64,000 bases of DNA from JAWKWH01 sp965204295 (GTDB lineage: Bacteria > Pseudomonadota > Alphaproteobacteria > Rhizobiales > Rhizobiaceae). Made by a program: the position numbers and the translations under genes. A model generated the notes under the pieces. That model ran no database searches. It was not told the origin of the DNA and saw only the letters and a program-made list of their open reading frames with translations. How positions within the stretch are numbered: the stretch's first letter is position 1; each line of letters begins with the position of its first letter. The DNA lies in NCBI GenBank assembly GCA_965204295.1, contig OZ241973.1:1178001-1242000 (forward strand), given 5' to 3'. This document shows positions 1 to 9,215 of the stretch, piece by piece.

Positions 1-515
1 CGCGCCAGGTCCGGCGTCATCGCCATGGGCTTCCAGTCGGCCATCGGAGCCGGTCCGCCCGCCGCCGCCACGTTGACGCTTTCGCGGATCATCACCTTGC
101 CCCGGTTGCCGCGAAAGCCGCGCGCCAGGGATTCCAGATCCGTCGCCGCAGCTTCCGGGAAGGGAAGCACCGCCGTGCCTATCGGCGCCAGCTCGTAGAC
201 TTCGGCCAAAGCGGTTTCCACCGCCTGGAGCATTCCGGCGGTCAGGTTCGCCCGGCGTAGCGGCGCTTGCCCGTAGTACGGCGCGGCAGGATCGGCCCCG
301 ATCCGAAAATGAAGCACTTCGCCGGCCAGCGCCGTTTGATCCCGTCCGCCGCCAGCCTCCGATACCTGGACGCGATAGGCCACCGGCTTGCCGTCCTTGG
401 TCGTCAAATCCCAATCCGCCGCCGGGATCGCGCCGGCGTCGCGGATCAGGAACAGGGCTTCACCGCGTAGCACCATTGAGCGCGCCGCCAGCGCCAGCGT
501 CCGCCGCTTGTTCAG
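1..515 (-). pseudogene. Phage/GTA-type portal protein fragment, runs off left edge
   Basis: Reading the minus strand from 515 down to 1 stays open to the window edge. It gives a sequence resembling HK97-like portal proteins of alphaproteobacterial prophages and gene transfer agents: the stretch RRTLALAARS, then LRGEALFLIRD, then a typical portal middle with HFRIGADPA and APLRRANLTAG. Portal proteins form the dodecameric ring through which DNA enters the capsid. About 100 residues that normally precede RRTLALAARS are not recognisable upstream. No prophage neighbours are visible to the right, so this is probably the 5'-truncated end of a prophage or GTA remnant whose rest lies left of the window. 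An ATG at 476 could start a shortened product. Identification is by motif memory only. Confidence 0.55.
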
Positions 516-906
516 GCGTCGCCATGTATTCGGCCAAGCGCCGGAACGCTTCGTCAACGATGGGCGGAACGTCGCCGGGGAAGTCGCCAGATATTGCCCC
601 CTGTCAAATCTGTTTCGGCGGGCGGGCGCTGAAATCGAGGAAAACCGGATGCAAAAAAACGCCTGACCGCATGAATTGGCGGGAATGGCGCGAAGGAGCC
701 GTGTCGTAATCGTGGCGTCCTGATTGTGGAGGCCACGAGATAATCTTTCTTTCTCACCTTTGGAACTCGACTTTTCAAAGTAAGCGCTGTTCCAGGATTT
801 ATCTTTGCAGAGGTTATCCGGTTGTGAACCAAAACTGATACGTTTGGAAGAATAAATAGCACTATTCCGATCGGGCACACACATCAGGCCGCGCTTTGAT
901 ATTACG
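516..906. other. Gene-free stretch left of the protease remnant
   Basis: No convincing gene is visible here. Open frames are short, have no recognisable motifs and contradict each other in phase. GC content drops sharply from about position 700 rightward, marking the transition from the phage-like fragment into the AT-richer accessory patch that runs to about 3.7 kb. Confidence 0.4.
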
Positions 907-1602
907 TTAGTGAATTTCAGGATCGAAAACACAGAACATGATAACTTCATATATTTCAATAGTTTTTTTATCATGCCAAGCCCAATCATCCGAGAAGTTA
1001 GCGCCAATAATTGCCAGTTCAGTAAAATCAGTACCAGATAAATTCGCATCTAATAGATTCGCATCTTCTCCCTCATCACTTGGCGAATCTTCAGAAGATA
1101 AAACTCGAATGAGAGGGAAAACTGTCACAATCGTCGTAACCTGCATTCGAAACCCGCTCGGATGACTGACGATAAACATTGGATCTCCGGCGTCAGTCAT
1201 TGGGTTTGCAAAACTCAAGGGTTCATAATTTTCGGGAAAAGCGCCTTCCGATATCTCCACCGGCTCTCGCTGAAGCCGGAAGAACTCGCCGGGGTCTGTG
1301 TCCGAAAGATGCCCAAACATTACGCCAAAATCTTCGGGCGCCGACCGAATTCCCATATCGGGATACAAGTGCGGTGCGGCACAGTGTCTGTTAGTCATTA
1401 TATGACGTTCGCTAATTAACACGGCCGAACAGGGCAGCAGGCACGTCGCACCGCTTGATCTTGATTCTGCCAAAACATGAAAACGACCGACCGAGTTGCG
1501 TGGAGCACCTAAGATTTCAAGCCTTGGAACGTCGATAAAATCAGTTTGGTATTTCCTACGTTGGGGATCCCAAATTACAGATACTTCATCACAACGCTCC
1601 AT
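907..1602 (-). pseudogene. Trypsin-like serine protease remnant with pentapeptide-like C-terminus
   Basis: This 231-residue frame has a chymotrypsin-fold start: the segment LPCSAVLISERHIMTNRHC carries the catalytic-His motif (T-x-x-H-C), and FIVSHPSGFRMQ matches the strand that follows the catalytic Asp in bacterial trypsin-like proteins. The expected D-x-A-L-L region and the Gly-x-Ser-Gly-Ser/Gly active-site motif are both absent, so it cannot be an active protease. Instead, residues around 182-205 read as pentapeptide-like units (ANLLD, ANLSG, TDFTE, ANFSD). Base composition is much lower in GC than the flanking housekeeping genes, consistent with acquired DNA. It may be a decayed protease joined to an unrelated tail. 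The start ATG at 1602 is the only good one. Confidence 0.5.
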
Positions 1603-1782
1603 CCCAGGAACACCTTCACCGAACGCTTGTAAATCTGGCCTTAAATTGGCGCTCGCGAATTAGGATGGTTTGAATGTACACGTTCTCTCTTCAGCGCTTT
1701 ATGCGTGTACCATAGTAGATACGCCTCCCAAAAAGATGAAACAGGAAACTACCGATAGGACTTTAACAGCAAAAAAATTGTG

Positions 1783-2019
1783 TCACTTTACCGCGTACCT
1801 TCTGGATATTGCAGCGTTGGCTCCATTTCCGGTAGCTCTTACATAACTATCTCTAAGAACTTCGAAATGGAAGCGAACGGGGCTATCAAAGGATAATGAA
1901 CTAGGCGTCGATCTTCTAACAGTGTAACTTATTACACCCCTTTCGCAAATACATGGATGTGGAGTCGTGTTAGGCGCGGCTGTTATTACCCCTGCAATTT
2001 CAACACCGTGCGCTCTCAA
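1783..2019 (-). CDS. Small hypothetical protein, doubtful
   Basis: A 78-residue frame with no family I recognise. It begins with a TTG and lies directly downstream of the exported-protein remnant on the same strand. An in-frame TAA sits about ten codons before that TTG, so no longer form is available. Low GC matches the neighbouring accessory genes. It may be the 3' remnant of a larger gene. Confidence 0.2.
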   Translation of the reverse strand: MRAHGVEIAGVITAAPNTTPHPCICERGVISYTVRRSTPSSLSFDSPVRFHFEVLRDSYVRATGNGANAAISRRYAVK

Positions 2020-2072
2020 AGCATCATCAATGTTGTTTGATGCCGTTTACCAATGAATTGACGACACTGCCA

Positions 2073-2392
2073 CTACGTGCCCCTTAGGCCATCAAACGAT
2101 ATATTGTATGTTCCCCAATGCTCTATTCTAGTTCCGTCATTGTAGATTAGAGATGTCGCATAGGATCCGTCGGGTCTCAGACGTGTGTGAGCGGCCAGAT
2201 CGCCCCGCGACGGATCTGTCATCCTTGTTGCCCAGACGCCATACCACCACTGTCGGCTATGGTGAGGTTGATACTGCCCCATGCCGACGGAATGGCTCCT
2301 GCTATTTCCGGTGACTGTGCTGGTAGAGAAGAGGGAATGGCTATAAGGAATATGGCGCTAATTAGCGATTGTATTTTAATAGTTTTTACCAT
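2073..2392 (-). pseudogene. Small exported lipocalin-like protein, split by a frameshift
   Basis: An ATG at 2392 opens a clear Sec signal peptide (MVKTIKIQ, then the hydrophobic LISAIFLIAIP, then a SLPAQS cleavage region). That frame runs into a stop after about 57 codons. In the next frame, starting near 2282, a convincing mature-domain sequence follows: WWYGVWATRM, RLRPDGSYATS and EHWGTYNIS. These have the W-x-V / DGSY / GTY pattern of small lipocalin-like beta-barrels. The switch falls at a GGGG run near 2277-2282, so one missing or extra G would restore a protein of about 107 residues. Its gene lies immediately next to the truncated IS5-type transposase on its 5' side. Confidence 0.45.
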
Positions 2393-2450
2393 TGCACAAC
2401 GTATCCCTTACGTCTGAAGCCGTGTTATCCGTGCTGACCACATGGCGCAG

Positions 2451-3116
2451 TCAACGACCATCGGCACTTGCCGCCGAAGTCACCGTACATCTCCGGATGA
2501 AGCCAAATCGTCGGTCGATGCTCATGTGAGACTTGTAACCAAAGATGGGGATCGCAATCATTGGCAGCAGTGCGCCATCGGGGCGATATCGAACCTTGCC
2601 GCCGGTCTTCAATGTCCAACGGGCATCAATATCCTTCTGTACGGCCTTATTGCATTTGTTCGGCCGGATTTCTTTGGCCGACTTGTCTGCTTTCACTGCC
2701 GCCTTCTCGTCCTCGGTGTTGCCCCACCCGGGCGCGGGAACGAGAGAGGCATCGACGATCCGGCCGGACATGGGGATGTAGCCCTTCTTTTGTAGTTGCC
2801 GGTCAAACGCCTTCATCATACGCTTCAGCGCGCCTGTCTCCGTCAAGCGATCGCGAAAGTGTCGGATCGTGTTTTCGTCCGGTGTGGCGCCGCCCGGTTC
2901 AAAGCTCACAAACCGCATCCATGAAAGCCGATCACGGATCATGAACTCCATCTTCGCGTCGAAAAGATTGTGCCGGGCCTGCAGGATCGGCGCTTTGAAC
3001 ATCGACACGGGATCAAAGGCCGGCCGCCTTTGGAGCCATCGCCATAGCTCAGACCGGCCATCCGCGGAAATACTCAAAATCCACGCTTCGCTCGAGAACC
3101 TCAAGAGGTTCGCCAT
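2451..3116 (-). mobile_element. IS5-family transposase, 3'-truncated
   Basis: The 221-residue frame matches IS5-family transposases: FDPVSMFKAPILQARHNL, FMIRDRLSWMRF (insertion domain region), PDENTIRHFRDRL, the first catalytic Asp region SGRIVDASLVP, the NTEDEKAAVKAD linker and GYKSHMSIDRRFGFIRR. The sequence stops just after the second region (TVTSAASADGR). The last third, which carries the remaining catalytic D and E, is missing. The truncation point near 2450 abuts the exported-protein remnant. The first 35 residues fit the family poorly, so the true start may lie inside. It cannot be active. Confidence 0.75.
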
Positions 3117-3291
3117 CTTAGCTCAACTTCTCAAGATGGTCGGAAAAACTGAAAAGACCGTGTGGGTTCATGATCGCACCTCAATGCAACCATTAAATCA
3201 CAATCCAGCCGTCAGGAGGACGTTATGCGGGCGTCCAGCTTGTCAACATGACCTAGAATCTGCCTTGTCAGGTTCATTCACGTTCACAGAC

Positions 3292-3702
3292 TTATCGGAC
3301 ATTATTTTCCTCCCGGTCACAAGCTTGCATCAGAAGTTTCCATACATCTTCTAATAGAATAAAACGAAGCACATAAAAATGCACATTAAACAAGAAAAAA
3401 TATTGTCTCCCCTTTATCCATAATGAATATCTTCTCATATAGAAGCTATCAGGAATAATTAAAAATTTAAATCCAATTGAGAATAATAAAGAAAATAACC
3501 ATATAAAGAGCATTAAATTTCCGGTAATAAACAATAAAATGCCAGTAATAAATAAAATCCCCAATATTTTAGAATAAGATTCTTTCCATTTGTGTTGAGC
3601 ATCAAAATATTCGGAACTTGTGAAATAACCTAAAATTAAAACAGAAAAAAGTATTAAAATAGGTTATATTAGAATCATTCTCTTGTGCATTTTTCTTGTC
3701 AT
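3292..3702 (-). pseudogene. Small AT-rich membrane protein with an in-frame TAA at codon 13
   Basis: A GGGAGG Shine-Dalgarno (3711-3716) precedes an ATG at 3702. The frame encodes MTRKMHKRMILI, then TAA (3664-3666), and continues in the same frame for over 120 codons with strongly hydrophobic segments (PILILFSVLILGYF, LGILFITGILLFITG, LFIWLFSLLFSIGF). It ends at 3292. This would be a three-helix inner-membrane protein of about 136 residues. The continuity of frame and helices across the TAA suggests a nonsense mutation, or translation starting after the stop. GC is very low, around 30 percent by eye. It directly follows the frameshifted gene at 3718-4133, so the two probably formed an operon. 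Family not recognised. Confidence 0.45.
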
Positions 3703-3717
3703 GGCGCTAGCCTCCCA

Positions 3718-4133
3718 TCAAAAATCCGACACCAGCCAAATCCCGGCAAAATTCAAACGCACCGACCGTTCATTATCCGTATTTTTAACATGTTCGAAGA
3801 ACGGTGCAACCTCGGTGTAATACGCCCCTGTCTCTTCGAATCGCGGTCCACAAATCCATCCGCGTCGGCCTGCCAGTTTGTGAGTTTGATCCACAGACCC
3901 TGCCCTGTTCGCGATCGCAAATCGACCGGAAACAGCCGGGTGTTGCGCTCATGTTCGCCCTTGAAATGCGTGTAGGAGGAAAGCGCTTTGGCATTGCGCC
4001 CGATCGCTTCGGCAACGAGTTCCTCCATCTCCGCCATGCCGAGATTGTTTTTCTCCGCCTCCTTATCGTAGCGGCCAAGCGCGCCGACATTCTTGAAACC
4101 GATATCTTGAAACCGATATGCGTTGAGCGGCAT
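3718..4133 (-). pseudogene. Hypothetical protein broken by a frameshift, upstream of the membrane gene
   Basis: From ATG 4133 the frame gives a soluble protein with segments such as FQDIGFKNVGALGRYDKE, MEELVAEAIGRNAKAL and RTGQGLWIKLTNWQ. Around 3840 the sense shifts to another frame (FEETGAYYTEVAPFFEHV, then NERSVRLNFAGIWLVSDF) ending with TGA at 3718. The joined product would be about 138 residues. The stop lies 16 bases before the ATG of the membrane-protein gene and overlaps its ribosome-binding region, so they look like an operon. The frame stays open upstream to the argG start region, so the N-terminus may be truncated. I do not recognise the family; a soluble gene tightly followed by a small membrane gene can be a toxin-immunity arrangement, but that is speculation. 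Confidence 0.4.
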
Positions 4134-4184
4134 CCAATTCTCCGCTAAGAGGCCGTCAGATTTTCCAGCGGCGGAGAAACGTCA

Positions 4185-5408
4185 GTGCCCGAACCCGACG
4201 GCGTGAAAAAGGTCGTGCTCGCCTATTCCGGCGGCCTCGATACTTCGATCATCCTGAAATGGCTACAGACCGAACTCGGCGCGGAGGTTGTGACATTCAC
4301 GGCCGATCTGGGTCAGGGCGATGAACTGGAACCGGCGCGGCGCAAGGCCGAAATGCTCGGCGTCAAGGAGATCTACATCGAAGATCTGCGCGAGGAATTC
4401 GTCCGCGATTTTGTGTTTCCGATGTTTCGCGCAAATGCGGTCTATGAGGGTGTTTACCTGCTGGGAACGTCGATTGCCCGGCCGCTGATATCCAGACGTC
4501 TTGTCGAGATCGCCGAGGAAACGGGCGCCGACGCGATCGCCCATGGCGCAACCGGCAAGGGCAACGACCAGGTGCGGTTCGAACTGTCGGCCTATGCGCT
4601 CAACCCGGACATCAAGGTGATCGCCCCGTGGCGCGACTGGTCATTCAAGTCGCGCACCGACCTAATCGACTTCGCCCGCGATCATCAGATTCCGGTGCCA
4701 AGGGACAAGCGGGGCGAAGCACCGTTCTCGGTCGACGCCAACCTGCTTCACTCGTCGTCGGAAGGCAAGGTGCTGGAGGATCCGTGGTCGGAAGCGCCGG
4801 AATATGTCTACCGGCGCACGATCTCGCCGATGGATGCGCCCAACGAGGCGACCGGGGTCGAGATCGGATTCGACAAGGGCGATGCGGCAACGCTGAATGG
4901 CGAATCATTGACACCGGCGCATATGCTCGCCGCGCTCAACGATCTGGCGCGGGACAATGGCGTCGGACGTATCGATCTGGTCGAAAACCGCTTTGTCGGC
5001 ATGAAATCGCGCGGCGTCTACGAGACGCCCGGCGGCACGATTCTTCTGTCGGCCCGCCGGGCGATGGAGTCGATCACGCTTGATCGCGGAGCCGCACATC
5101 TCAAGGACGAGCTGATGCCGCGTTATGCGGAACTGATTTACAACGGTTTCTGGTTCTCGCCCGAGCGCGCTATGCTGCAAGCGGCGATCGACAAGAGTCA
5201 GGAAGAGGTCGAAGGCGCGGTCCGCCTGAAACTCTACAAGGGCAATGTCATCATCACCGGGCGGCGGTCGGCGAAATCGCTCTATTCCGATGAGCTGGTC
5301 ACATTTGAGGACGATCGCGGCGCTTACGACCAGAAGGACGCGGAGGGCTTTATTCGCCTGAATGCGCTTCGGTTGCGCACATTGGCGGCGAGAAATCGCA
5401 ACATATAG
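4185..5408 (+). CDS. argG: Argininosuccinate synthase
   Basis: Joins citrulline and aspartate with ATP to give argininosuccinate, the penultimate step of arginine synthesis, in the cytosol. The 407-residue length is normal. Residues 13-21 (AYSGGLDTS) form the ATP-pyrophosphatase P-loop. [10 protein letters not shown] and [15 protein letters not shown] are the conserved substrate-binding segments, and [17 protein letters not shown] is also characteristic. The start is a GTG, the only plausible codon preceding the P-loop by the usual distance. It stands alone: the gene to the left is a decayed unknown on the other strand and the next gene is an unrelated membrane protein. Confidence 0.97.
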   Translation: MPEPDGVKKVVLAYSGGLDTSIILKWLQTELGAEVVTFTADLGQGDELEPARRKAEMLGVKEIYIEDLREEFVRDFVFPMFRANAVYEGVYLLGTSIARPLISRRLVEIAEETGADAIAHGATGKGNDQVRFELSAYALNPDIKVIAPWRDWSFKSRTDLIDFARDHQIPVPRDKRGEAPFSVDANLLHSSSEGKVLEDPWSEAPEYVYRRTISPMDAPNEATGVEIGFDKGDAATLNGESLTPAHMLAALNDLARDNGVGRIDLVENRFVGMKSRGVYETPGGTILLSARRAMESITLDRGAAHLKDELMPRYAELIYNGFWFSPERAMLQAAIDKSQEEVEGAVRLKLYKGNVIITGRRSAKSLYSDELVTFEDDRGAYDQKDAEGFIRLNALRLRTLAARNRNI

Positions 5409-5531
5409 GTTTCGATCGAAGCCGGCATTCGGCGGAGCGCTTCGGGCTGCGCGGCGCCGATGGCGGGAAACGGCCCGGAGAGCGCATGTTTCGTTGAGGG
5501 AAATAACGGCGCGCCTGGTCAATTGCAATTC

Positions 5532-5924
5532 ATGAACTACCTGATGGGCATGATTGCCCCGCTACGTCCTATTTGGCTGACGGTCGGCATCCTCGCCGTC
5601 GGACTTGCCGTGACCGGCATATTCCTGCCGCTTTTGCCCACCACGCCATTTCTGCTGGTTGCCGCGTTCGCATTCGCGCGGTCGTCGCCACGCCTGCACG
5701 GCTGGCTGGTCAACCACCGCCGGTTTGGACCGGCGATCGAAAACTGGCGGCGACATGGCGCCATCTCCCGGCGCGCCAAAACCGCTGCCGTCGGCGCGAT
5801 GACCGCCGCCGTCGCCATCTCGTGGATTACCGGGTTCAGCGCCACTGTCATCGCAATTCAGGTGGCGGTCATGGGATGCGTTTCGCTGTTCATCCTCACT
5901 CGCCCGGACGTTCCGGACGGTTGA
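5532..5924 (+). CDS. YbaN-like (DUF454) inner-membrane protein
   Basis: A membrane protein of about 130 residues with the DUF454/YbaN signature: the first helix followed by the conserved GIFLPLLPTTPFLLVAAFAF, then ARSSPRLHGWLVNHRRFGP and the WRRHGAISRRAKT loop, and two closing helices. Its function is unknown. An upstream ATG at 5460 is in frame, but the added 24 residues (MAGNGPESACF...) look like untranslated leader. I therefore prefer ATG 5532, immediately before the first hydrophobic segment. It lies between argG and ffh and is not obviously co-transcribed with either. Confidence 0.8.
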   Translation: MNYLMGMIAPLRPIWLTVGILAVGLAVTGIFLPLLPTTPFLLVAAFAFARSSPRLHGWLVNHRRFGPAIENWRRHGAISRRAKTAAVGAMTAAVAISWITGFSATVIAIQVAVMGCVSLFILTRPDVPDG

Positions 5925-6155
5925 GCGCGCCCGGCGTTGACTTCGGCCCGGTTTTGCTGTTTACATGCGTCGAATTCCGCGACGAGTAATTTGCTCAGAG
6001 CGCCGACCGGGACCCGGCAAGGTGTAAACAGATCCCGGAGGTCAACGCCCAGCAGCGCGATGCGCCCCCGGGTGCGAATCCGCTTTGGCGACTGAATTCG
6101 CAACGGAAACGCTCGACCATGAAGCGGACAACGCTTCGACGGATAAAGGAAAAAT

Positions 6156-7691
6156 ATGTTTGAATCGCTGCAGGAGCGCCTTGGCGGCATATTGAACGAT
6201 CTGACCGGGCGCGGCGCGCTGTCGGAAAATGACGTCGCCGCCGCCCTGCGCGAGGTGCACCGGGCGCTCATCGAGGCCGACGTGGCGCTGGAAGTGGTGC
6301 GCGGGTTTACCGACCGGGTGCGTGAGAAGGCGGTCGGCGCCGAGGTTCTGAAGAGCATCAAACCGGGCCAGATGGTCGTCAAGATCGTCCATGACGAACT
6401 GGTCGGGATGCTGGGAGCGGAAGGGGCTTCGATCGATCTCGGCGCGCCGGCGCCGGTTGTCGTCATGATGGTCGGCCTGCAAGGCTCGGGTAAAACCACG
6501 ACCTCCGCCAAGATCGCCGCGCGGATGGCGCTGAAGCAGGGCAGGAAAGTCCTGATGGCGTCGCTCGACACGCGTCGACCGGCGGCGCAGGAGCAGTTGC
6601 GGCAGCTTGGCGAGCGGGCGGGCGTGCCGACGCTGCCGGTCGTCGAAGGTCAGTCGCCCGTCGAAATCGCCCGACGCGCGGTGCAGGCCGGCAGGCTCGG
6701 CGGCCACGACGTGGTCATTCTCGATACCGCCGGACGCACCCATATCGACGAGCCGCTGATGCTGGAAATGGCCGACATCAAAAAGGCTTCCGGCCCGCAT
6801 GAAATACTTCTGGTTGCCGATGCGCTCACCGGTCAGGATGCGGTCAATCTTGCAAGGAGCTTCGATGAACGTGTCGGGATCACCGGCCTGGTTCTGACCC
6901 GCATGGACGGCGATGGCCGCGGCGGCGCGGCGCTGTCGATGCGCGCGGTCACAGGCAAACCGATCAAACTGATCGGCACCGGCGAGAAGATGGATGCGCT
7001 GGAGGAATTTTTCCCGAAACGCATCGCCGACCGCATTCTCGGCATGGGCGACATCGTTTCGCTGGTCGAGAAGGCCGCCGAGACCGTCGATGCGGAAAAG
7101 GCCGCCGCGATGGCCAAAAAAATGCAATCGGGCAGGTTCGATCTGAACGACCTTGCCGATCAGTTTGGCCAGATGCGGAAGATGGGCGGAATGGGCGGCA
7201 TCATGGGCATGATGCCCGGCATGGGCGGGATGAAGGACCGGATGGCCGCCGCCGGGCTCGACGACCGGATGTTCGTCCGTCAACTGGCCATCATCTCCTC
7301 GATGACCAGGCGCGAACGCGCGCACCCGGAAATTCTCAAACACAGCCGCAAGAAACGCATTGCCGCGGGTTCCGGCGCCAACGCGGCCGAAATCAACAAG
7401 CTCCTGAAAATGCATCGTCAAATGGCGGACATGATGAAGGCGATGGGCGGCGGCAAGGGCAAGGGCACCGGCATGATGCGTTCGCTGATGGGCGGCATGG
7501 CCAACAGGATGGGTCTCGGCGGCATGGGTGGAATGCCGGACCTGTCGGGCATGGACCCCAAACAGCTTAAGACGCTGCAAAAGCAGGCCGAGGCCGCCGG
7601 ACTGGGCAAGGGCGGTGGCCCCGGTCCGGGCGGACCGAAACTGCCGGGCCTCGGCGGGCCGTCCCTGCCGGGATTGGGCGGGAAGAAATGA
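6156..7691 (+). CDS. ffh: Signal recognition particle protein Ffh
   Basis: The SRP54 GTPase binds 4.5S RNA and signal sequences and docks ribosomes on FtsY at the inner membrane. Of 511 residues, the N domain is about 1-95 and the G domain about 100-295. The G domain has the P-loop GLQGSGKTT at 107-115, DTRRPAAQEQL at 138-148, DTAGRTHID at 190-198 and a TRMDGDGRGG segment at 249-258. TRMD replaces the more usual TKxD. The Met-rich M domain (GQMRKMGGMGG, GMMPGMGGM, SSMTRRERAHPE) ends in a long Gly/Pro/Leu tail. It is the first gene of the ffh - acetyltransferase - chorismate mutase - rpsP run, and its stop overlaps the next ATG by 4 bases. Confidence 0.97.
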   Translation: MFESLQERLGGILNDLTGRGALSENDVAAALREVHRALIEADVALEVVRGFTDRVREKAVGAEVLKSIKPGQMVVKIVHDELVGMLGAEGASIDLGAPAPVVVMMVGLQGSGKTTTSAKIAARMALKQGRKVLMASLDTRRPAAQEQLRQLGERAGVPTLPVVEGQSPVEIARRAVQAGRLGGHDVVILDTAGRTHIDEPLMLEMADIKKASGPHEILLVADALTGQDAVNLARSFDERVGITGLVLTRMDGDGRGGAALSMRAVTGKPIKLIGTGEKMDALEEFFPKRIADRILGMGDIVSLVEKAAETVDAEKAAAMAKKMQSGRFDLNDLADQFGQMRKMGGMGGIMGMMPGMGGMKDRMAAAGLDDRMFVRQLAIISSMTRRERAHPEILKHSRKKRIAAGSGANAAEINKLLKMHRQMADMMKAMGGGKGKGTGMMRSLMGGMANRMGLGGMGGMPDLSGMDPKQLKTLQKQAEAAGLGKGGGPGPGGPKLPGLGGPSLPGLGGKK

Positions 7692-8245
7692 TTTCGGAAT
7701 TCAACCTCGTTCCGATCCTCGAAACCGAGCGGCTGATCCTGCGCGGCTTCCGGCAGGAAGACCTTGAACCGTTCGCCGCTTTCTATGCGACCGAAGAGTC
7801 GCGCTTTGTCGGCGGGCCTGCCGACGATGCCATGGCCTGGCGCAAACTGTCGGGATACGCCGGCAGCTGGATGCTGCGCGGTTATGGAAAATTCGCTTTG
7901 GAAGAAAAGGCGAGCGGCGGATTTGTCGGCCTGGTCGGTCCGTGGTTTCCGCGAGGCTGGCCGGAACCGGAAATCTCCTGGACGGTAATGCCCGAATTTC
8001 AGGGCATGGGCTTCGCCAGGGAAGCCGCCTTGCGTTCGCTGCGCTTCGCCTATGGGCGACTCGGCTGGACGAAAGCATGTTCCTGCATTGACGCGGACAA
8101 CATATCGTCGATCAGACTGGCCGAAAGCCTCGGCGCCGTCCGCGAGAGCAAAACCGAAATCCGGCCGTTCGGCCCGGCGCTGCTCTACCGTCACCGCCCG
8201 CCCGCGGAGATTCTGGGCAGCGACGGTTTGGGGAGCGCGGCATGA
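7688..8245 (+). CDS. GNAT-family N-acetyltransferase (RimJ/RimL-like)
   Basis: The 185-residue protein has the RimJ/RimL layout: ILETERLILRGFRQEDLEPF at the start, GFVGLVGPWFP in the middle strand, the acetyl-CoA loop PEFQGMGFAREA and ENISS-like terminal segment ADNISSIRLAESLGA. Its acceptor (protein N-terminus or small molecule) cannot be deduced. The ATG overlaps the ffh stop (ATGA), and its own stop overlaps the next ATG, so it is translated with the operon. An acetyltransferase at this place next to ffh and rpsP is a known alphaproteobacterial arrangement. Confidence 0.88.
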   Translation: MISEFNLVPILETERLILRGFRQEDLEPFAAFYATEESRFVGGPADDAMAWRKLSGYAGSWMLRGYGKFALEEKASGGFVGLVGPWFPRGWPEPEISWTVMPEFQGMGFAREAALRSLRFAYGRLGWTKACSCIDADNISSIRLAESLGAVRESKTEIRPFGPALLYRHRPPAEILGSDGLGSAA

Positions 8246-8547
8246 GCGGCGATGAAAAAGTCATGGCGATGCTGAATGAATACCGGCGGTCGATCGACAA
8301 TTTCGACGCCATGCTTGTTTACACTCTGGCGGAGCGTTTTCGCCGCACCAAGGCGGTCGGCGAATTGAAGGCCGCGCACGATCTTCCGCCGGCGGACCCG
8401 GCGCGCGAGAAAATCCAGATCGAACGGTTGCGCCGGCTGGCGAAAGAAGCCGATCTCGATCCGGATTTCGCGGAGAAATTTTTGAATTTCGTGATCCGGG
8501 AAGTCACACGGCATCACGAGAAAATCGCCGCCGATAACGGCAATTGA
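8242..8547 (+). CDS. Chorismate mutase, AroQ type
   Basis: Converts chorismate to prephenate, the branch point to phenylalanine and tyrosine. The 101-residue all-helical protein carries the AroQ core: YRRSIDNFDAMLVYTLAERF (first helix), KAVGELKAAHDLPPADPAR (loop), then REKIQIERLRRLA and a closing helix. It overlaps the acetyltransferase gene by 4 bases and precedes rpsP by 36 bases. The dedicated partners hisC and the arogenate/prephenate dehydrogenase lie far away at 58.4-60.5 kb. Confidence 0.92.
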   Translation: MSGDEKVMAMLNEYRRSIDNFDAMLVYTLAERFRRTKAVGELKAAHDLPPADPAREKIQIERLRRLAKEADLDPDFAEKFLNFVIREVTRHHEKIAADNGN

Positions 8548-8583
8548 GTTTCGACGAACAACGTCCATCGGGAGATAATCGAC

Positions 8584-9054
8584 ATGGCGCTGAAAATCAG
8601 ACTGGCCCGCGCGGGCTCGAAAAAACGTCCTTACTATCACGTCGTCGTGGCGGATGTGCGCAGCCCGCGCGACGGCCGCTTCATCGAGCGGGTCGGATCT
8701 TGGAACCCGATGCTGCCCAAGGACGGCGAGCGGGTGAAATTGAACGAGAATCGCATCAGGCATTGGCTCGGTCATGGCGCGAAGCCGACCGACCGGGTGC
8801 TGCGTTTTCTCGACGAAGCCGGCCTTGCCGGACGTGAAGCGCGCGACAATCCGAACAAGGCCAGGCCGGGCAAGAAGGCTATGGAGCGGGTGGAAGCGGC
8901 AAAACAGGCCGAGGAAGACGCAAAAGCCAGGGCGCAAGAAGAAGCCGCGGCGGCAAAGGCCGCCGGGGAGGCGAAAGAGGCGGCAAGCCCGACGGAGGAC
9001 GCCGGCGATGCTCGCGCGAAAGAAGAAGCGAAAAAGGAGGAAGACGCTTCCTGA
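8584..9054 (+). CDS. rpsP: 30S ribosomal protein S16 with long charged tail
   Basis: Component of the 30S subunit body. The S16 core occupies residues 1-85: [37 protein letters not shown] and [20 protein letters not shown]. The remaining 70 residues are a low-complexity Ala/Glu/Lys tail (for example [18 protein letters not shown]), an extension common in alphaproteobacterial S16. The gene ends the conserved run here. The usual followers rimM, trmD and rplS are absent: 160 bases of non-coding or remnant sequence lead directly into an IS630-type element. Confidence 0.95.
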   Translation: MALKIRLARAGSKKRPYYHVVVADVRSPRDGRFIERVGSWNPMLPKDGERVKLNENRIRHWLGHGAKPTDRVLRFLDEAGLAGREARDNPNKARPGKKAMERVEAAKQAEEDAKARAQEEAAAAKAAGEAKEAASPTEDAGDARAKEEAKKEEDAS

Positions 9055-9215
9055 CCGGGCGGACCCGACCGTCATTCGTCAAACGGCGGGCCGGGGCCTG
9101 TCCGCCCTGCCGAAAAAGCGGACCGACGCCACGATGGCGCGACAGGAACGTTGTCGGACCTGGTTTCCACCATCCGCGCCGCCGGCTGGAAGCCCATGCG
9201 CCCTTTAGAAGAGTT
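9055..9215. other. Junction between rpsP and the IS630 remnant
   Basis: No gene is seen. In the frame that continues past the rpsP stop, a short protein-like scrap occurs just before the IS end (LSDLVSTIRAAGWKPMRPL), which does not resemble RimM. This looks like a rearrangement scar. Confidence 0.35.

Noticed and set aside
5925..6155. 4.5S RNA gene upstream of ffh
   Set aside because: I did not find the conserved SRP-RNA tetraloop/asymmetric-loop sequence.
6042..7580. 512-codon open frame on the minus strand opposite ffh
   Set aside because: Its sequence is His/Arg/Asp-rich without motifs and it mirrors the ffh codons; Ffh is unambiguous.
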